DNA from: Branchiostoma floridae
Taxonomy: Eukaryota; Chordata; Leptocardii; Amphioxiformes; Branchiostomatidae
Direction: 5' to 3'
DNA: 64,000 bases
Assembly (NCBI RefSeq): GCF_000003815.2
Contig: NC_049988.1
Span: 333,607 to 397,606 of the forward strand
Shown here: piece by piece, positions 1 through 11,573 of the stretch
Layout: every line of letters begins with the position of its first letter
Position numbering within the stretch: position 1 is the first letter of the stretch
The notes under the pieces: generated by a model
What the model was told of the DNA's origin: nothing
The model's input: only the letters and a program-made list of their open reading frames with translations
Databases searched by the model: none
Translations under genes and position numbers: made by a program

Positions 1-126
1 GAAACGGCAACAACTCAAATCAGGTGAATATCCAACGCTTTTGTTTATATTCTTGAAAACCTTTGATTTTGCTTTTTTTAATTCGAAACCCCAACCACCA
101 TATGTCTAAAATCTTAAACACTGCAG

Positions 127-3100
127 ACTGTATGAAGATAGGCTGCCCTGACAAGGATCTCCAGGAGTGCGTTGAGATCGACGGAAACTATGTTTGTCAG
201 TGCATCGAAGGATACTACCTAGCTGAAGGTGGAACCATCTGCAAAGGTAAAAGAACTACCTGATATTTCAGGATTTAAGATATGACAATTTAACTTAATT
301 GGTATAAAAATTTAATCATGATTTTATAATAACACTCATATACACAGAATACAGTACATCGATAACATATCAACATAATTGTTACTGTGTCATTTATATT
401 TCTTACCCAGAATCAACCACGGCACGAAAAACGGTATTTAAGGATGCTGAAACCATGCGTAATGTTGACGTATTTTCCTCCTTTACGGATCTATACACCA
501 CTTATACGAGTACGTAAATATTGCCTTTAAGTGGTCTTTCTGTAGGTCCGTGTTAGTCCTTATTTTCCGGTTTTCCCGTTGTCTTTCAGCAGCTTAAAGA
601 TGTCGTAAATGATTTTTAAAACCCCCTTAAAACTTGTTTAAAGTTCACGTTTATTTGATCTAAAGCCTCTTTACGTCTCATATACAATTGCATTAAGTGG
701 ATTATAACGTGTGTTTTAGTGCCTTTTCAGCAGCTTAAAGTTGCCATAAATACTTATTAAAACGACCTTAAGACATGTTTAAACTTCACGTTTATTTGAT
801 CTAAAGCCTCTTTACGTCTCATATACTTGTACATTAAGAGGATTATAACGTGTGTTTAGGTGCCTTTTCAGCAGTTTAAAGTTGCCATAAATATCTATTA
901 AAACGCCCTTAAGATATGTTTAAACTTCACGTATATTTGATCTAAAGCCTATTTACGTCTCATATACGTGTGCATTAAGTGGATTATAACGTGTGTTTAG
1001 CTGCCTTTTCAGCAGCTTAAATTTGCCATAAATACCTATTATAACGCCCTTAAGACTTGTTTAAACTTCACGTTTATTTGATCTAAAGCCTGTTTACGTC
1101 TCATATACGTGTTCATTAAGTGGATTATAACGTGTGTTTAGCTGCCTTTTCAGCAGCTTAAATTTGCCATAAATACTTATTAAAACGCCCTTAAGACATG
1201 TTTAAACTTCACGTATATTTGATCTAAAGCCTATTTACGTCTCATATACGTGTGAATTAAGAGGATTTAATGTGTCTATATTTTTCTTTTTAGCAGCTTA
1301 AAGTTGTCATAAATACGTATCAAAGCACCCTTAAGACATGTTTAAAGTTCCCTCTGTACTTCTCATATACGTGTGCATTAAGGTGTGGATAAGTGCCATT
1401 TTAGGAGAATAATCATTAGCACATTTCAAAGCAAGAAAATACAATGGATGAAACTTTAAAATTTTATTGAATTACGAGAAAATATTACATGGAAAAGTAA
1501 AAAAAACCTACAGCCTACTAGGTATTTGTGGCCTTTCATTCTGATGTAGTCGGCAGTTGAAACAATATCACAACGGTTGCGCAATTCCGTGCAGCAGTCC
1601 ACAGTCCCATTTCCAGTGTCGGGTGAAGCGTCTCGGCGTAAGTTAAAAAGAGCACACATGTACAGTTCCATCTGGTCACCACAGGAATAAGAATCCGGTA
1701 AGAGTATCCTAGAGTAGTGGCCGATATGACTCGTGTTGTTGGATGGTCCTGGATTCTGTGAACGCGAAACATGTTCAGCTTGCAGTGTCGGCTTCTATTA
1801 ATCCGGATGGTGCAAGTGCCGTGATTTCCATTCTGTGTCGATTTCCAACAACAACAGCTTGTACAGAATGATAGCCACCTCGTATCTTTGAGTCAAATTC
1901 CGTCACCGGGGGTCCTAGGCGGTAAAGCGGTGTCGCGACCACAACTTGCGGGCTAGAGCAGGCCCAAACTTTCTTCAATACTTCTCTTCAAAAATGAACG
2001 CCTGGAAAATAACCGCTCCTTGTCGTACGTATGGCCCGTAAATTTGAACCCCCCACTCTTTTCTGCCATTGGATACATCCTATCACATGACACAGCTGGA
2101 AGTTCAGCCTCCTTGGACGGACGGAGGCGTGCGCCCCATGGCGAGTACGAAATAACGCTGAATAAATTTACATCTTGCCTGCCCAAACAAACACGAGCAA
2201 CACGAGAAGACACCGCCTGTGTGCACAAACTGTTCTTTCTCGACGCTTGCTTGTAGATAAAGAAATAAACATATTTCGTACATTTACCTGTAGTAAGAAC
2301 TGCTTGCCGTTTTATAGAGAAAACACAACTCACTGCACAAAACGGTATACCTACTATATCCTTATTCTTCAAGCAGAGGTTGAGTCGCGGAGATATTCAT
2401 AGCAGTAGTCGGGATTTCTACCGTCTCTTAGCTCGAGTGTCAACATGCCACAAAGAAAACCTCACCCTGATTTAGACCCTGGAATTTCAGAACATATATG
2501 CGGTATAAAATAAAAAGGAAAGGGTCTCCTCCTGTTCGCATAAACTGCGCTTCAAACATGCCGTATGTTCAGCAGAAAAAGGCACCGTTTCATAAAACCT
2601 TTGAGACGGTATAAGCCAATAGATAAAACGGGGGTAGTACCCCCAAATTTGCTTAAGCTACGCGGATTCAAAGATTAAACATGTCGTATGTTCAACAGAA
2701 ATACGCAACATTTCATATACGTCTTGGCAACATATAAGCTAAACGGGGGAGGTCTCCCCTAGTTCGCTTAAACTGCGCGGATTCAAAGATTAAATATGTC
2801 GTATGTTTTACAGAAATACGCAACATTTCATATACGTTTTGGCAGCATATAAGCTAAACGGGGGTCTCCCCTAGTTCGCTTAAACTGCGCGGATTCAAAG
2901 ATTAAACTTGTTGTATGTTTTACAAAAATACGCAACATTTCATATACGCCTTGACAACATAAAAGCTAAACGGGGGAGGTCTCCCCTAGTTCGCTTAAAC
3001 TGCCCGGATTCAAAGATTAAACATGTCGTATGTTCAACAGAAATACGCAACATTTCATATACGTCTTGGCAACATATAAGCTAAACAAGGTAGGTCTCCC

Positions 3101-5633
3101 CTAGTTCGCTTAAACTGCGCGGATTCAAAGGTTAAACATGTCGTATGTTCAACAGAAATACGCAACATTTCATATACGTTTTGGCAGCATATAAGCTAAA
3201 CGGGGGAGGTCTCCCCTAGTCCGCTTAAACTGCGCGGATTCAAAGATTTAACTTGTTGTATGTTTTACAGAAATACGCAACATTTCATATACGTCTTGAC
3301 AACATAAAAGCTAAACGGGGGAGGTCTCCCCTAGTTCGCCTAAACTGCGCGGATTCAAAGATTAAACTTGTTGTATGTTGTACAGAAATACGCAACATTT
3401 CATATACGTCTTGACAACATAAAAGCTAAACGAGGGAAGTCTCCCCTAGTTCGCTTAAACTGCCCGGATTCAAAGATTAAACATGTCGTATGTTCAACAG
3501 AAATACGCAACATTTCATATACGTCTTGGCAACATATCAGCTAAACAAGGTAGGTCTCCCCTAGTTCGCTTAAACTGCGCGGATTCAAAGATTAAACATG
3601 TCGTATGTTCAACAGAAATACGCAACATTTCATATACGTTTTGGCAGCATATAAGCTAAACGGGGGAGGTCTCCCCTAGTTCGCTTAAACTGTGCGGATT
3701 GAAATATTAAACATGTCGTATGTTTTACAGAAATACGCAACATTTCATATACGTTTTGGCAACATATAAGCTAAACGGGGGAGGTCTCCCCTAGTTCGCT
3801 TAAACTGCGCGGATTCAAATATTAAACATGTCGTATGTTCAACAGAAATACGCAACATTTCATATACGTTTTGGCAACATATAAGCTAAACGGGGGAGGT
3901 CTCCCCTAGTTCGCTTAAACTGCGCGGATTCAAAAATTAAACATGTCGTATGTTCAAATGAAATACGCAACATTTCATATACGGCTTAGCAAATATATTA
4001 ACGGGGGAGGTCTTCCCTTCTTTGCGTAAATGACGGTTCGAAGTAAATTATATATATGGCATCCTTCGGTCAATATTGACCATGGTATACGCAACATCTC
4101 ATATAACGTAAAATAGCGCATATAAGCTAACCGTGAGAGGTTCTCCCCTGTTCGAATTAAACCTTGCGCACAGAAAGTTTGAATACGTCAAATGCTTTCG
4201 GAATAGCTAAAAAACACAGAAGATTATTGTATTTGACTTTGTATTGTATTGTATTTGTATTTGCTGAGGTATAAACATAACATTTTGTACCAGAAAGCGC
4301 AATAATTTTCAGTTTCGACTGTTATAAAACAGATGACGCAATGTTTTATCTAACACCAGACAAAGGCTTATTACATTTGACTTAGCCGGTTAACATGTAT
4401 TTTGTAACAGATCTAGAGAAACGGTATTTGTCCGTTTTGACAGAAAATATTTTTGAGTTTTAAGTTGTCTCTTCGGCATACTAAAATACATGTAAAATTC
4501 ACGTAAAGAAACACAACAGATTAAGTTTGATTTACAAACGCTGAAATCTTCCGTAAATGCCAAATGTATGTTTCCGATGCCTTTAATAGATCTTAAAATC
4601 TGCTGAAATATTTCTCCGCCTTTAAGGGCTTTATACGTATCTCTGAAACTTTGCTTAAAAAGTTGTTTTCGTGCTGTGAACAGTTTACGATGCAACGATC
4701 ATACTGACAACGATAAATGGCAACGAAGCGGTGTTTACTGAAGATGGCTTGGGAACCCCTGGTTCGCAGGAGTTCCTCGACCAAGCCATAATGATAAAGG
4801 ATATGGTGAGAAATATGCTTCTTTCTCAAATCTAAATTATGATTAACATGACATGAATCTTAAGTTGAGACGACAAACATTTATGAATTTTCTCATTAAT
4901 CGTAGCAGTTCGATGGCTATGGCTGTTATTACCATTCTTCCACAGATCAATGCCGTGTATGAAAGCAGTGACCTACATGACCTATACCGGGGCTGTAAGG
5001 TCAATGCCTTCCGTCAGGGAAGTGTCATCGTGGACTTCGAGGTCTTCTTTGTGGAGAATGCCGACCTGTCTGTCTCAGAGCTAAAGGACGCCATCTTGAA
5101 CAGCCTAACCAACAACACGCTAAGTGGAGAGAATGGCGTGGTTGTCGTCATTCCATCATCGTTGGACGTTTCTCCACAAGGTAAAAAGCCTGTCATAAAA
5201 ACCAATCGACTAAGGTGGTTGACATTCCCTTTATGTAGATAGTATCCATTGTTATCTCTGTGTACAAAAATTGGGAATTATGGCAGCATAATCAAAGCTT
5301 TTTTGGAGTGTCATCTTTATAAATATAAAAAAACATATCAGTATAAAACCATATTATTATCATTTGCTAAGGAAAGCTTTATTTTTGCTCACATTAGCTA
5401 CCACTGCTACCGACCAGCTGTGGTACAACAACCCCCTGTACCTCAGTCTGCTGTGTGTCGGCTGTGCTGTTGTGGCCACTGTCCTGATAGTGGGGACTGT
5501 CTGCCTGCTGACCAGTCCCAAACGCCGCCGTAAGATGGTCGTTAATGACAGCATGGTGGACATGGACATGGTCGATATGAATGGAAAGGCTGAGGGTATT
5601 GACGGTCCCGCTGCCGAAGATGACAAATACTAG
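127..5633 (+). CDS. EGF-SEA-transmembrane protein, 3' part of gene (5' end outside window)
   Basis: Five exons join in phase: 127-246, 411-509, 4684-4805, 4946-5180, 5398-5633 (stop TAG 5631-5633), giving 269 residues after a split first codon. The first exon is a six-cysteine EGF module with phase 1 at both ends, typical of shuffled EGF exons. A 33-residue linker follows. Exons 3 and 4 form a SEA module with the motif GSVIV (codons from 5018), matching the G/S self-cleavage site of mucin-type SEA domains. The last exon gives a hydrophobic segment of about 25 residues, a basic stop-transfer stretch (KRRRK) and an acidic tail of about 35 residues ending DDKY. The layout resembles membrane mucins of the MUC13/MUC17 kind, but the N-terminal part is missing, so no orthologue is claimed. 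The 4.2-kb intron between exons 2 and 3 holds two minisatellites. Confidence 0.85.
575..1400. repeat. 141-bp minisatellite, about 6 copies, intronic
   Basis: A unit of 141 bp repeats in tandem: the landmark GCCTTTTCAGCAG recurs at 721, 862, 1003 and 1144, with more diverged copies near 585 and 1290. Each unit also carries TTTGATCTAAAGCCT and CATTAAGTGGATTATAACG. It lies in the first large intron of the EGF-SEA gene. No reading frame stays open through it. Confidence 0.9.
1456..1978 (-). other. Unassigned cluster of overlapping minus-strand open frames inside an intron
   Basis: On the minus strand three frames (1775-1978, 1536-1772, 1456-1671) nearly abut across 520 bp of non-repeat DNA between two minisatellites. 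One translation has a cysteine pair in the motif VDCCTELRNRC. No family is recognised, no ATG-initiated frame covers the block and no clear splice sites link the frames. It may be a decayed gene fragment, an exon of an antisense gene, or chance. Downstream to about 2480 nothing else is recognised. Confidence 0.2.
2570..4170. repeat. 115-bp minisatellite, about 14 copies, intronic
   Basis: A 112-115-bp unit repeats head to tail; the landmark GCGCGGATTCAAAGATT recurs near 2660, 2775, 2887 and 3002 and onward to about 3930. Copies are 90 percent or more alike in the middle and diverge at both ends. Every unit contains GGTCTCCCCTAGTTCGC and CATTTCATATACG. It fills most of the rest of the same intron, ending about 500 bp before the SEA exon at 4684. 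Confidence 0.9.
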
Positions 5634-7880
5634 ACAGAATAGTAAAGTGTGTCATCTGTACTGAAACTGTCTTAACCCTATCCAGACTAGGGGAGGGGGT
5701 AAAAGTGATGCCGTATAGCTAGCTCCCAAACGGCTTGTGTTAGAACAACCAAAGGCGGTAACTTTTCCTAGAATATTGTTAGCAACAATTTACAAATTTA
5801 CACTCGGATTTCATCACTATTTGGTCTTTTCTTACAGAAAACATTCATGCGACCTTCCGAAAATAATTTCATCAGGTTGGTAGAACTTAGTATATATGAG
5901 AATTCTTATACACAACCAAAATTGAGCTTACTTGCTGACGTTTGCTGAACTCCAGTTAGAAGCTCTGAGGAAGATGTCTGACAGTGACAGACATCGAAAC
6001 GTCAGCAAGTAAGCTCAATTTTGGTTGTGTATAAGAATTCTCATATATACTAATTCATGCGACCGTTTACATAGGATTTTAGCGTTATATGTTAGAAAAA
6101 AGATGCATCATGATCATAGACATTAAAGGTTGATAATTCAAGATGGCGGATAGCTAAACTGCAAATGATGTCATTTTATGTTACGAAGGGGCCCGGGGGC
6201 ACCAGTCTGGATAGGGTTAATAGCCTGTATAACCGCACTTTGGTTTAACACACCAGTAGAATAATACTGAACTGGCTAACTGTATTTCTTGAGTAGCTTT
6301 ATTTCTAAATTGCACCTATAGAATTAAAGAACAAAGATTACAATAACGTTGATCACTTTAAGCAATGTATCACCATTATCATTCTAGGTTGTTATAAACA
6401 TTAGATAAATGTAAAGATTTGTACTGCTCATATAGGTAAAGATGGTGAATATATATGATTCTGATATTCTGATATTGGAAATGTAACTATTTCTAAGCAG
6501 TCAATCAACAAAAGAGGTTTACACTCTCATTTAGCGACTATGTTTTTCAATGACATCAACTGTCAATATAACAATGTGATTGATTTTCTTAAAATCATGA
6601 ATGCAATGGCCAATGCTATCGTCAAGAATGGGGCTAAGATTTTCTTTTTGACAAAAGTGTGTGGTTATGACCTTATTGCATTTTTACTATTTGGTTTTTG
6701 ATTTTATTTTCCAAAATTTTCAAATTGTTATTATTTTTAAGTCCAGTACATAAATTTTGTATGATCATCATACTGTATTGACAAGATGTAAAGGTTGTTT
6801 GCTGTGATAATTGTAAAATTATTTCCTACTAGAGGCACTAATAGGTGTGACGTGTTGGTATTCTTTTAGCTCTGGCCTGAAAAATGTGTGTGTTTTATCG
6901 TTGTTGAGAAACAAAGTGGCTGTTGTTTAGAAGCTGCCATTTGCTTAAACGGTCAGTTAGTTGGTAATCGATTAGCATTTTAGTTTTTATCTTGTTAATG
7001 TTTTGGCTGTGAAAACAATTTCAAAAATGTATAACGTACAGGTCTTAATTAGCGCTAATAACTGTACACACGGTATACACGTACCAGAATATGATTCCGA
7101 AACGATTCTTTAATGCTTAAGTTGTATTGAATCACATTTAATACTTTTATGATGATGATGATAAATACTGCGCTCTGCTTGCTAGTTGAGTTAGAATACA
7201 TGATGGATTAGGATTTGATGTCAATTAGGTAAATACATGTTATAACTTTAAATCAATCAATAAATAAATTGATTAAATAATAAGTATCTCTACAACTCAT
7301 ACAATGGCACCATCACAATCTATATTCTTTATATTGGTTGCTAATAAATATATAAAGATACAACTTGTCTCATGATTTAATTACAACAAAATAACATTGT
7401 CTGAAAACATCATGGTTTTTTCTTCAATGTGTACTAGCCTCTTCATACAAACACATCAATGCAATCTAGGCAAAGACAAGTACTTCTCTTGGTTTAGTAG
7501 ATGTATATACTAAACGCATTCTGAAGAATAGAAGTACTCGGAAAGGTAGCTCCAGCATGTAGCATTTACTGAGAACATATGGAGAGTTTAAATGTTATTA
7601 GGTTTAGTAAGCCTTTTTCTTTTGTCTTATGATGGCATTTACACATAAGATATGCAATTAATGTCAACCACACACCAATACAACATTCCTAATCACAAAT
7701 AAACATTCCAAGTAAGAAGTTAGATTGAAAAACAAACTAGTTACTATGCATTAATAACGTTATTTTCTTTTAGTTTACTGCATGGTTGACACACGTCTGA
7801 TGGTACATATATTTATGTTCCGAGTTGTGCAAACATTTTCATGATTCTTATGAGACACACATGCGCAAACACACACACAA
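5634..7880. other. 3' UTR and AT-rich intergenic stretch
   Basis: Downstream of the EGF-SEA stop codon. The 3' UTR end is not resolved: an ATTAAA sits at 6323-6328 and an AATAAA at 7259-7264. Apart from the hairpin element at 5888-6052, no gene or repeat is recognised; CA-rich simple sequence starts near 7860. Confidence 0.5.
5888..6052 (+). ncRNA. 54-bp perfect inverted repeat with hammerhead-ribozyme-like core
   Basis: Arms 5888-5941 and 5999-6052 are exact reverse complements (54 bp). The 57-bp loop contains CTGAGGA at 5965-5971, an 8-bp hairpin (5973-5980 with 5988-5995) and GAAA at 5996-5999. This is the order CUGANGA, stem II, GAAA of a hammerhead ribozyme, with the long arms acting as stem III. 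A short stem I is possible (GCT 5944-5946 with AGC 5961-5963). Deviations: one unpaired A after CUGAGGA and a T-T pair at the base of stem I. Similar CTGANGAAG-stem-CGAAACG blocks are known at ends of Penelope-like retroelements, which carry hammerhead motifs. Activity is not shown. Confidence 0.45.
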
Positions 7881-7890
7881 ACACACACAA

Positions 7891-8100
7891 GTTCGATCCC
7901 CGCCGTGCCCCCGACGTTGTGCCCTTGGGAAAGGCAATTTGCAGGACCTTCCTCACTTCACCTAGGTGTAAAAATGGGCACCTGACTACGGTTGGGGAGG
8001 TAAAAGACTACCTTTACTTTCTGTCTGTACCGTGTATGTAGCACTGTTAATATAACTTACAAAACTTGAGTGCAGTGCCATATTGTCCTCGTCTGTCCAA
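7891..8100 (+). repeat. tRNA-derived SINE fragment
   Basis: Begins with the B-box-like GTTCGATCC, then the element-specific CTTGGGAAAGGCA and CACTTCACCTAGGTG also seen, with variation, near 13123, 24560, 27800 (minus), 53040 and 55690. CA-rich simple repeats flank both sides (7858-7890, 8120-8170). The tRNA-like 5' half (A box) is missing. Confidence 0.6.
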
Positions 8101-8169
8101 AAAGCAAAAAAATAAAAAATAAACACACACAAACACACACACGAACGCAGATACGCATAGCCACACACA

Positions 8170-9040
8170 CCGCTTGACCTTAAACCTTAGGGTGCAAACA
8201 AATGTAACCGCTTACGGTATGTCGGAGTAGAGTCGGGCTCTAGCCTGTACCATTTCCACTGAACTAAAAGAACCAAAACATTGGGGTTATTTGTATACGT
8301 GGTCGTACAAAAAACACATTATTGTTTCATTACAATTAGTTAGCCAGCACCTACAGTCTTTTTTTTATGTACAATCATGTAAAATGACAACACGTTTGGA
8401 GTTAACGAATGCAAGATATGCTTATAAACCAAGCAGAATAAACAAAAAAACTTTAAAAGCTTCAATGCTCATTATTCATACGCGAATCAAAAGGTACTGT
8501 TGCACAAAAATCACCGATGGTTGCAAAAAAAGTATGGATTGCTAGGTAGTCTCAGCAACACATAGTGATTCTCAACATGCTACTATAACTCATGAAACAC
8601 CTACGGTCCTACGATTTAAGCTTCCATGTCCGTCTATTACAAATTATACGAAATAGAGCAAAACTAACACCTAAAGACATTCTAAAAACGATCTGGACGT
8701 CACGCGAAAACAAAAAGATCTTATTGTTTTCCGAAAAAAAAATCAGTCAACATCGAGAACAAGATGTGATGTTACAATAACGTTGCGTTAGTCGTGCTGT
8801 CACCATTTTCACTATCAAAGGGGTGCCTTAGAATCCAGATGAAGTGTACGGAATTTAGTCATTTTAGAAATGCACGATTTCTGTGCGATTGCCACGTACG
8901 CGTACGTTACCGTATACAGGCCGTAATTACACGTGGTGCGTACTAGTCCGGTTGCCAAACCCCATTATTTTGGATAACCTTGCAATGTGGTTCATACAAA
9001 GTTTATTTGCTGTTTCTATACCTCTGAAGTGTGCTCTATC
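8170..9040. other. No recognisable gene or repeat
   Basis: AT-rich intergenic DNA with only short open frames on either strand; none has a recognisable motif. Confidence 0.5.
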
Positions 9041-9049
9041 AGAATCTGG

Positions 9050-9595
9050 ATGATGCCACTCTGTCATCATTGGGCAATTCGCACAATATGCAAATTAAGG
9101 CGGCCATTAAGGAAATTCTTGTTTTCGTCAATATCTCAGTAACCACACATGGTATCAAATTGATTTTGGTGTCTATCCCCATGTTTTGAGGGGTAAAGAA
9201 TCAGGTTAAGCCATTTTAGTAAAGATCACACCACTATTATGGCAAAATATGCCTAAAATATGCAAATTAAGGTGGGTATTACGGAAAATCTTACTTTCGT
9301 CAACATATCAGTAACCACACATGGTATCAAACTAATTTTTTTGTCTATCCCCATGTTTTGAGGGGTAAAGAATCAGATTAAGCCATTTCAGTAATGATCA
9401 CACCAATATTTTGTGCTGAATAGGCATATAATATGCAAATTAAGGTGGTTATTACGGAAAATCTTACTTTCGTCAACATCTCAGTAACCACACATGGTAT
9501 CAAACTATTTTTTTTTGTCTATCCCCATGTTTTGAGGGGTAAAGAATCAGATTAAGCCATTTCAGTAATGATCACACTAATATTTTGTGCTACTA
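9050..9595. repeat. 172-bp tandem repeat, 3 copies
   Basis: ATATGCAAATTAAGG recurs at 9086, 9258 and 9431, each followed by CAGTAACCACACATGGTATC and ATCCCCATGTTTTGAGGGG. Noncoding. Confidence 0.85.
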
Positions 9596-9644
9596 CTGGT
9601 GGTACATAAGTCTACATCGGGTATGGTCTCTGCTATACAGGATG

Positions 9645-9720
9645 AATGGACAGGGAGGTACAGGCACTACCGGGGGTACGGATGCTACAGGGGGTATGGA
9701 CACTACAGGGGGAATGGACA
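9645..9720. repeat. GGTATGGACACTACAGG minisatellite, interrupted by an insertion
   Basis: Short units of the type GGxATGGACACTACAGGG run up to 9720 and resume at 11513-11573. The 9718-11512 block is therefore an insertion into the minisatellite. Confidence 0.6.
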
Positions 9721-11512
9721 AGGGCAATGACCCTAATTGACGGCTGCGCAGAAGGTCCCCGGTGAGTCCCCACAGGATTGATTTTTAAAAGTATCAGAAG
9801 ATGTGTTTTTCTTTGGAAATGTTGGCATCTTGGAGCTGTATTCTACAGGTAAGGGTTGTAGGTTTTTTATTATGTCGAAAAAACCAGACTTTCAAGCCTG
9901 TTTTGGGTGCCTGGACACTAGAAAGAAGTTTGTTATGTAGCTGTCATTGTAGTGCCAGATGGGGTCAAAGGTCACCGAGTTGCGTTTGGATGCAAATCAC
10001 ATGTGTTCCAGTGGTCAGAAAGTTCCGAAAAGTTGAGAATGGACATTTTAGAAGCCGGGCTACCCTCTCAATGTTAGTTTTTCGAGAACGAAACGTCAGG
10101 TAGGTGACTTTTGACAGCTTCTATTTGCCATTAAATGCATTATAAGGATAGGGAAGACATGATTGGTGGTCACTGCTCTGCCATGTTCGGCAGGGTATTC
10201 AAGTTCAAAATTAGCAGGTGTTAAGACACTTCAAGTGATGCGGGAAGGGTTGTCAAGCATTGTCACAAGTTTCAAAGACTTCACGGAGACCCTACTCCAA
10301 GGATTGGTCCCCAGGGAGCACAGGTGTCAGGAGGGATGTGGTAAAGTTTGTGGCTTTGGTTAGACTTCATACTGTTTAGCAAAAAGTGGCACAAACAGGG
10401 GAAAATGGTAAAATCTGCTCACCCTGTCATAAGGGGACTACTCTCCATCAGTTTAGACACCAAAATTTGTATCTTAATGCTGTTAGACCACACTTTGGAG
10501 CAGATGATGAGAGTGCATAGAATGAGGGGGGGGGTAGGTGTGTCCTTTGGGGCTTATATATCCTTGGGGGCCAATGTGTTCCCAAAAATTGGTTATATGG
10601 GCAAAAGAAAGGCTTTACCTGACTCAACTGACTGAAATTTATTGAGAAATTCTGCCATTTTAGTGGTTTGGGGCCTGATTTCTTACTTTCTGTACCTTTT
10701 ATTGATAATGTAATATGCACTCTCATAAAATGCTTCAAAGTCTAACCTGGCAGCTTTTCAATACAACTTTAGGTGTGTAAATGGTGGGAGATTACTTTCC
10801 TTATGCTAGAAGGATCAGCTTTTAACTTTCTCTTCAGTTTGTGTCACTTTTTGGTCAATGCTATGGAGCCTATCAAATGCCTCAAACCACTGCCAAAGCC
10901 CTGAGGAAAGTCCTCTGACACCTGCCATGAGATCTATTCCCCTGGGAGCATTCTTGGTCAGAAAGCTTTGAAACTTGGGATAATGTTTGAAAACTCTTAC
11001 CCGCATCATGCGAAATGAATGAAACTTGTCAATTCTCAAGTTCGGGCCCCTACAAGGGCAATGACCCTAATTGACGGCTGCGCAGAAGGTCCCCGGTGAG
11101 TCCCCACAGGATTGATTTTTAAAAGTATCAGAAGATGTGTTTTTCTTTGGAAATGTTGGCATCTTGGAGCTGTATTCTACAGGTAAGGGTTGTAGGTTTT
11201 TTATTATGTCGAAAAAACCAGACTTTCAAGCCTGTTTTGGGTGCCTGGACACTAGAAAGAAGTTTGTTATGTAGCTGTCATTGTAGTGCCAGATGGGGTC
11301 AAAGGTCACCGAGTTGCGTTTGGATGCAAATCACATGTGTTCCAGTGGTCAGAAAGTTCCGAAAAGTTGAGAATGGACATTTTAGAAGCCGGGCTACCCT
11401 CTCAATGTTAGTTTTTCGAGAACGAAACGTCAGGTAGGTGACTTTTGACAGCTTCTATTTGCCATTAAATGCATTATAAGGATAGGGAAGACATGATTGG
11501 TGGTCACTGCTC
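9718..11512. mobile_element. LTR-like element: two identical 461-bp direct repeats around 873 bp
   Basis: 9718-10178 and 11052-11512 match base for base as far as I can read (offset 1,334). The internal 873 bp has no recognisable gag or pol. The block splits a minisatellite, and ACAA lies at both outer edges, compatible with a 4-bp target duplication. The repeats do not start TG or end CA, so a partial tandem duplication is an alternative to a non-autonomous LTR element. Open frames inside the repeats (for example 9801-10103 and its exact copy 11135-11437) have no recognisable domain. Confidence 0.5.
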
Positions 11513-11573
11513 ACAATACGTACGGACACTACTGAGGGTACATATTTGACACTACTGGGGGTATGGCCCAGAG

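Noticed and set aside
9801..11437. Two identical 100-codon open frames
   Set aside because: They lie in the duplicated 461-bp repeats and show no domain, codon pattern or splice context.
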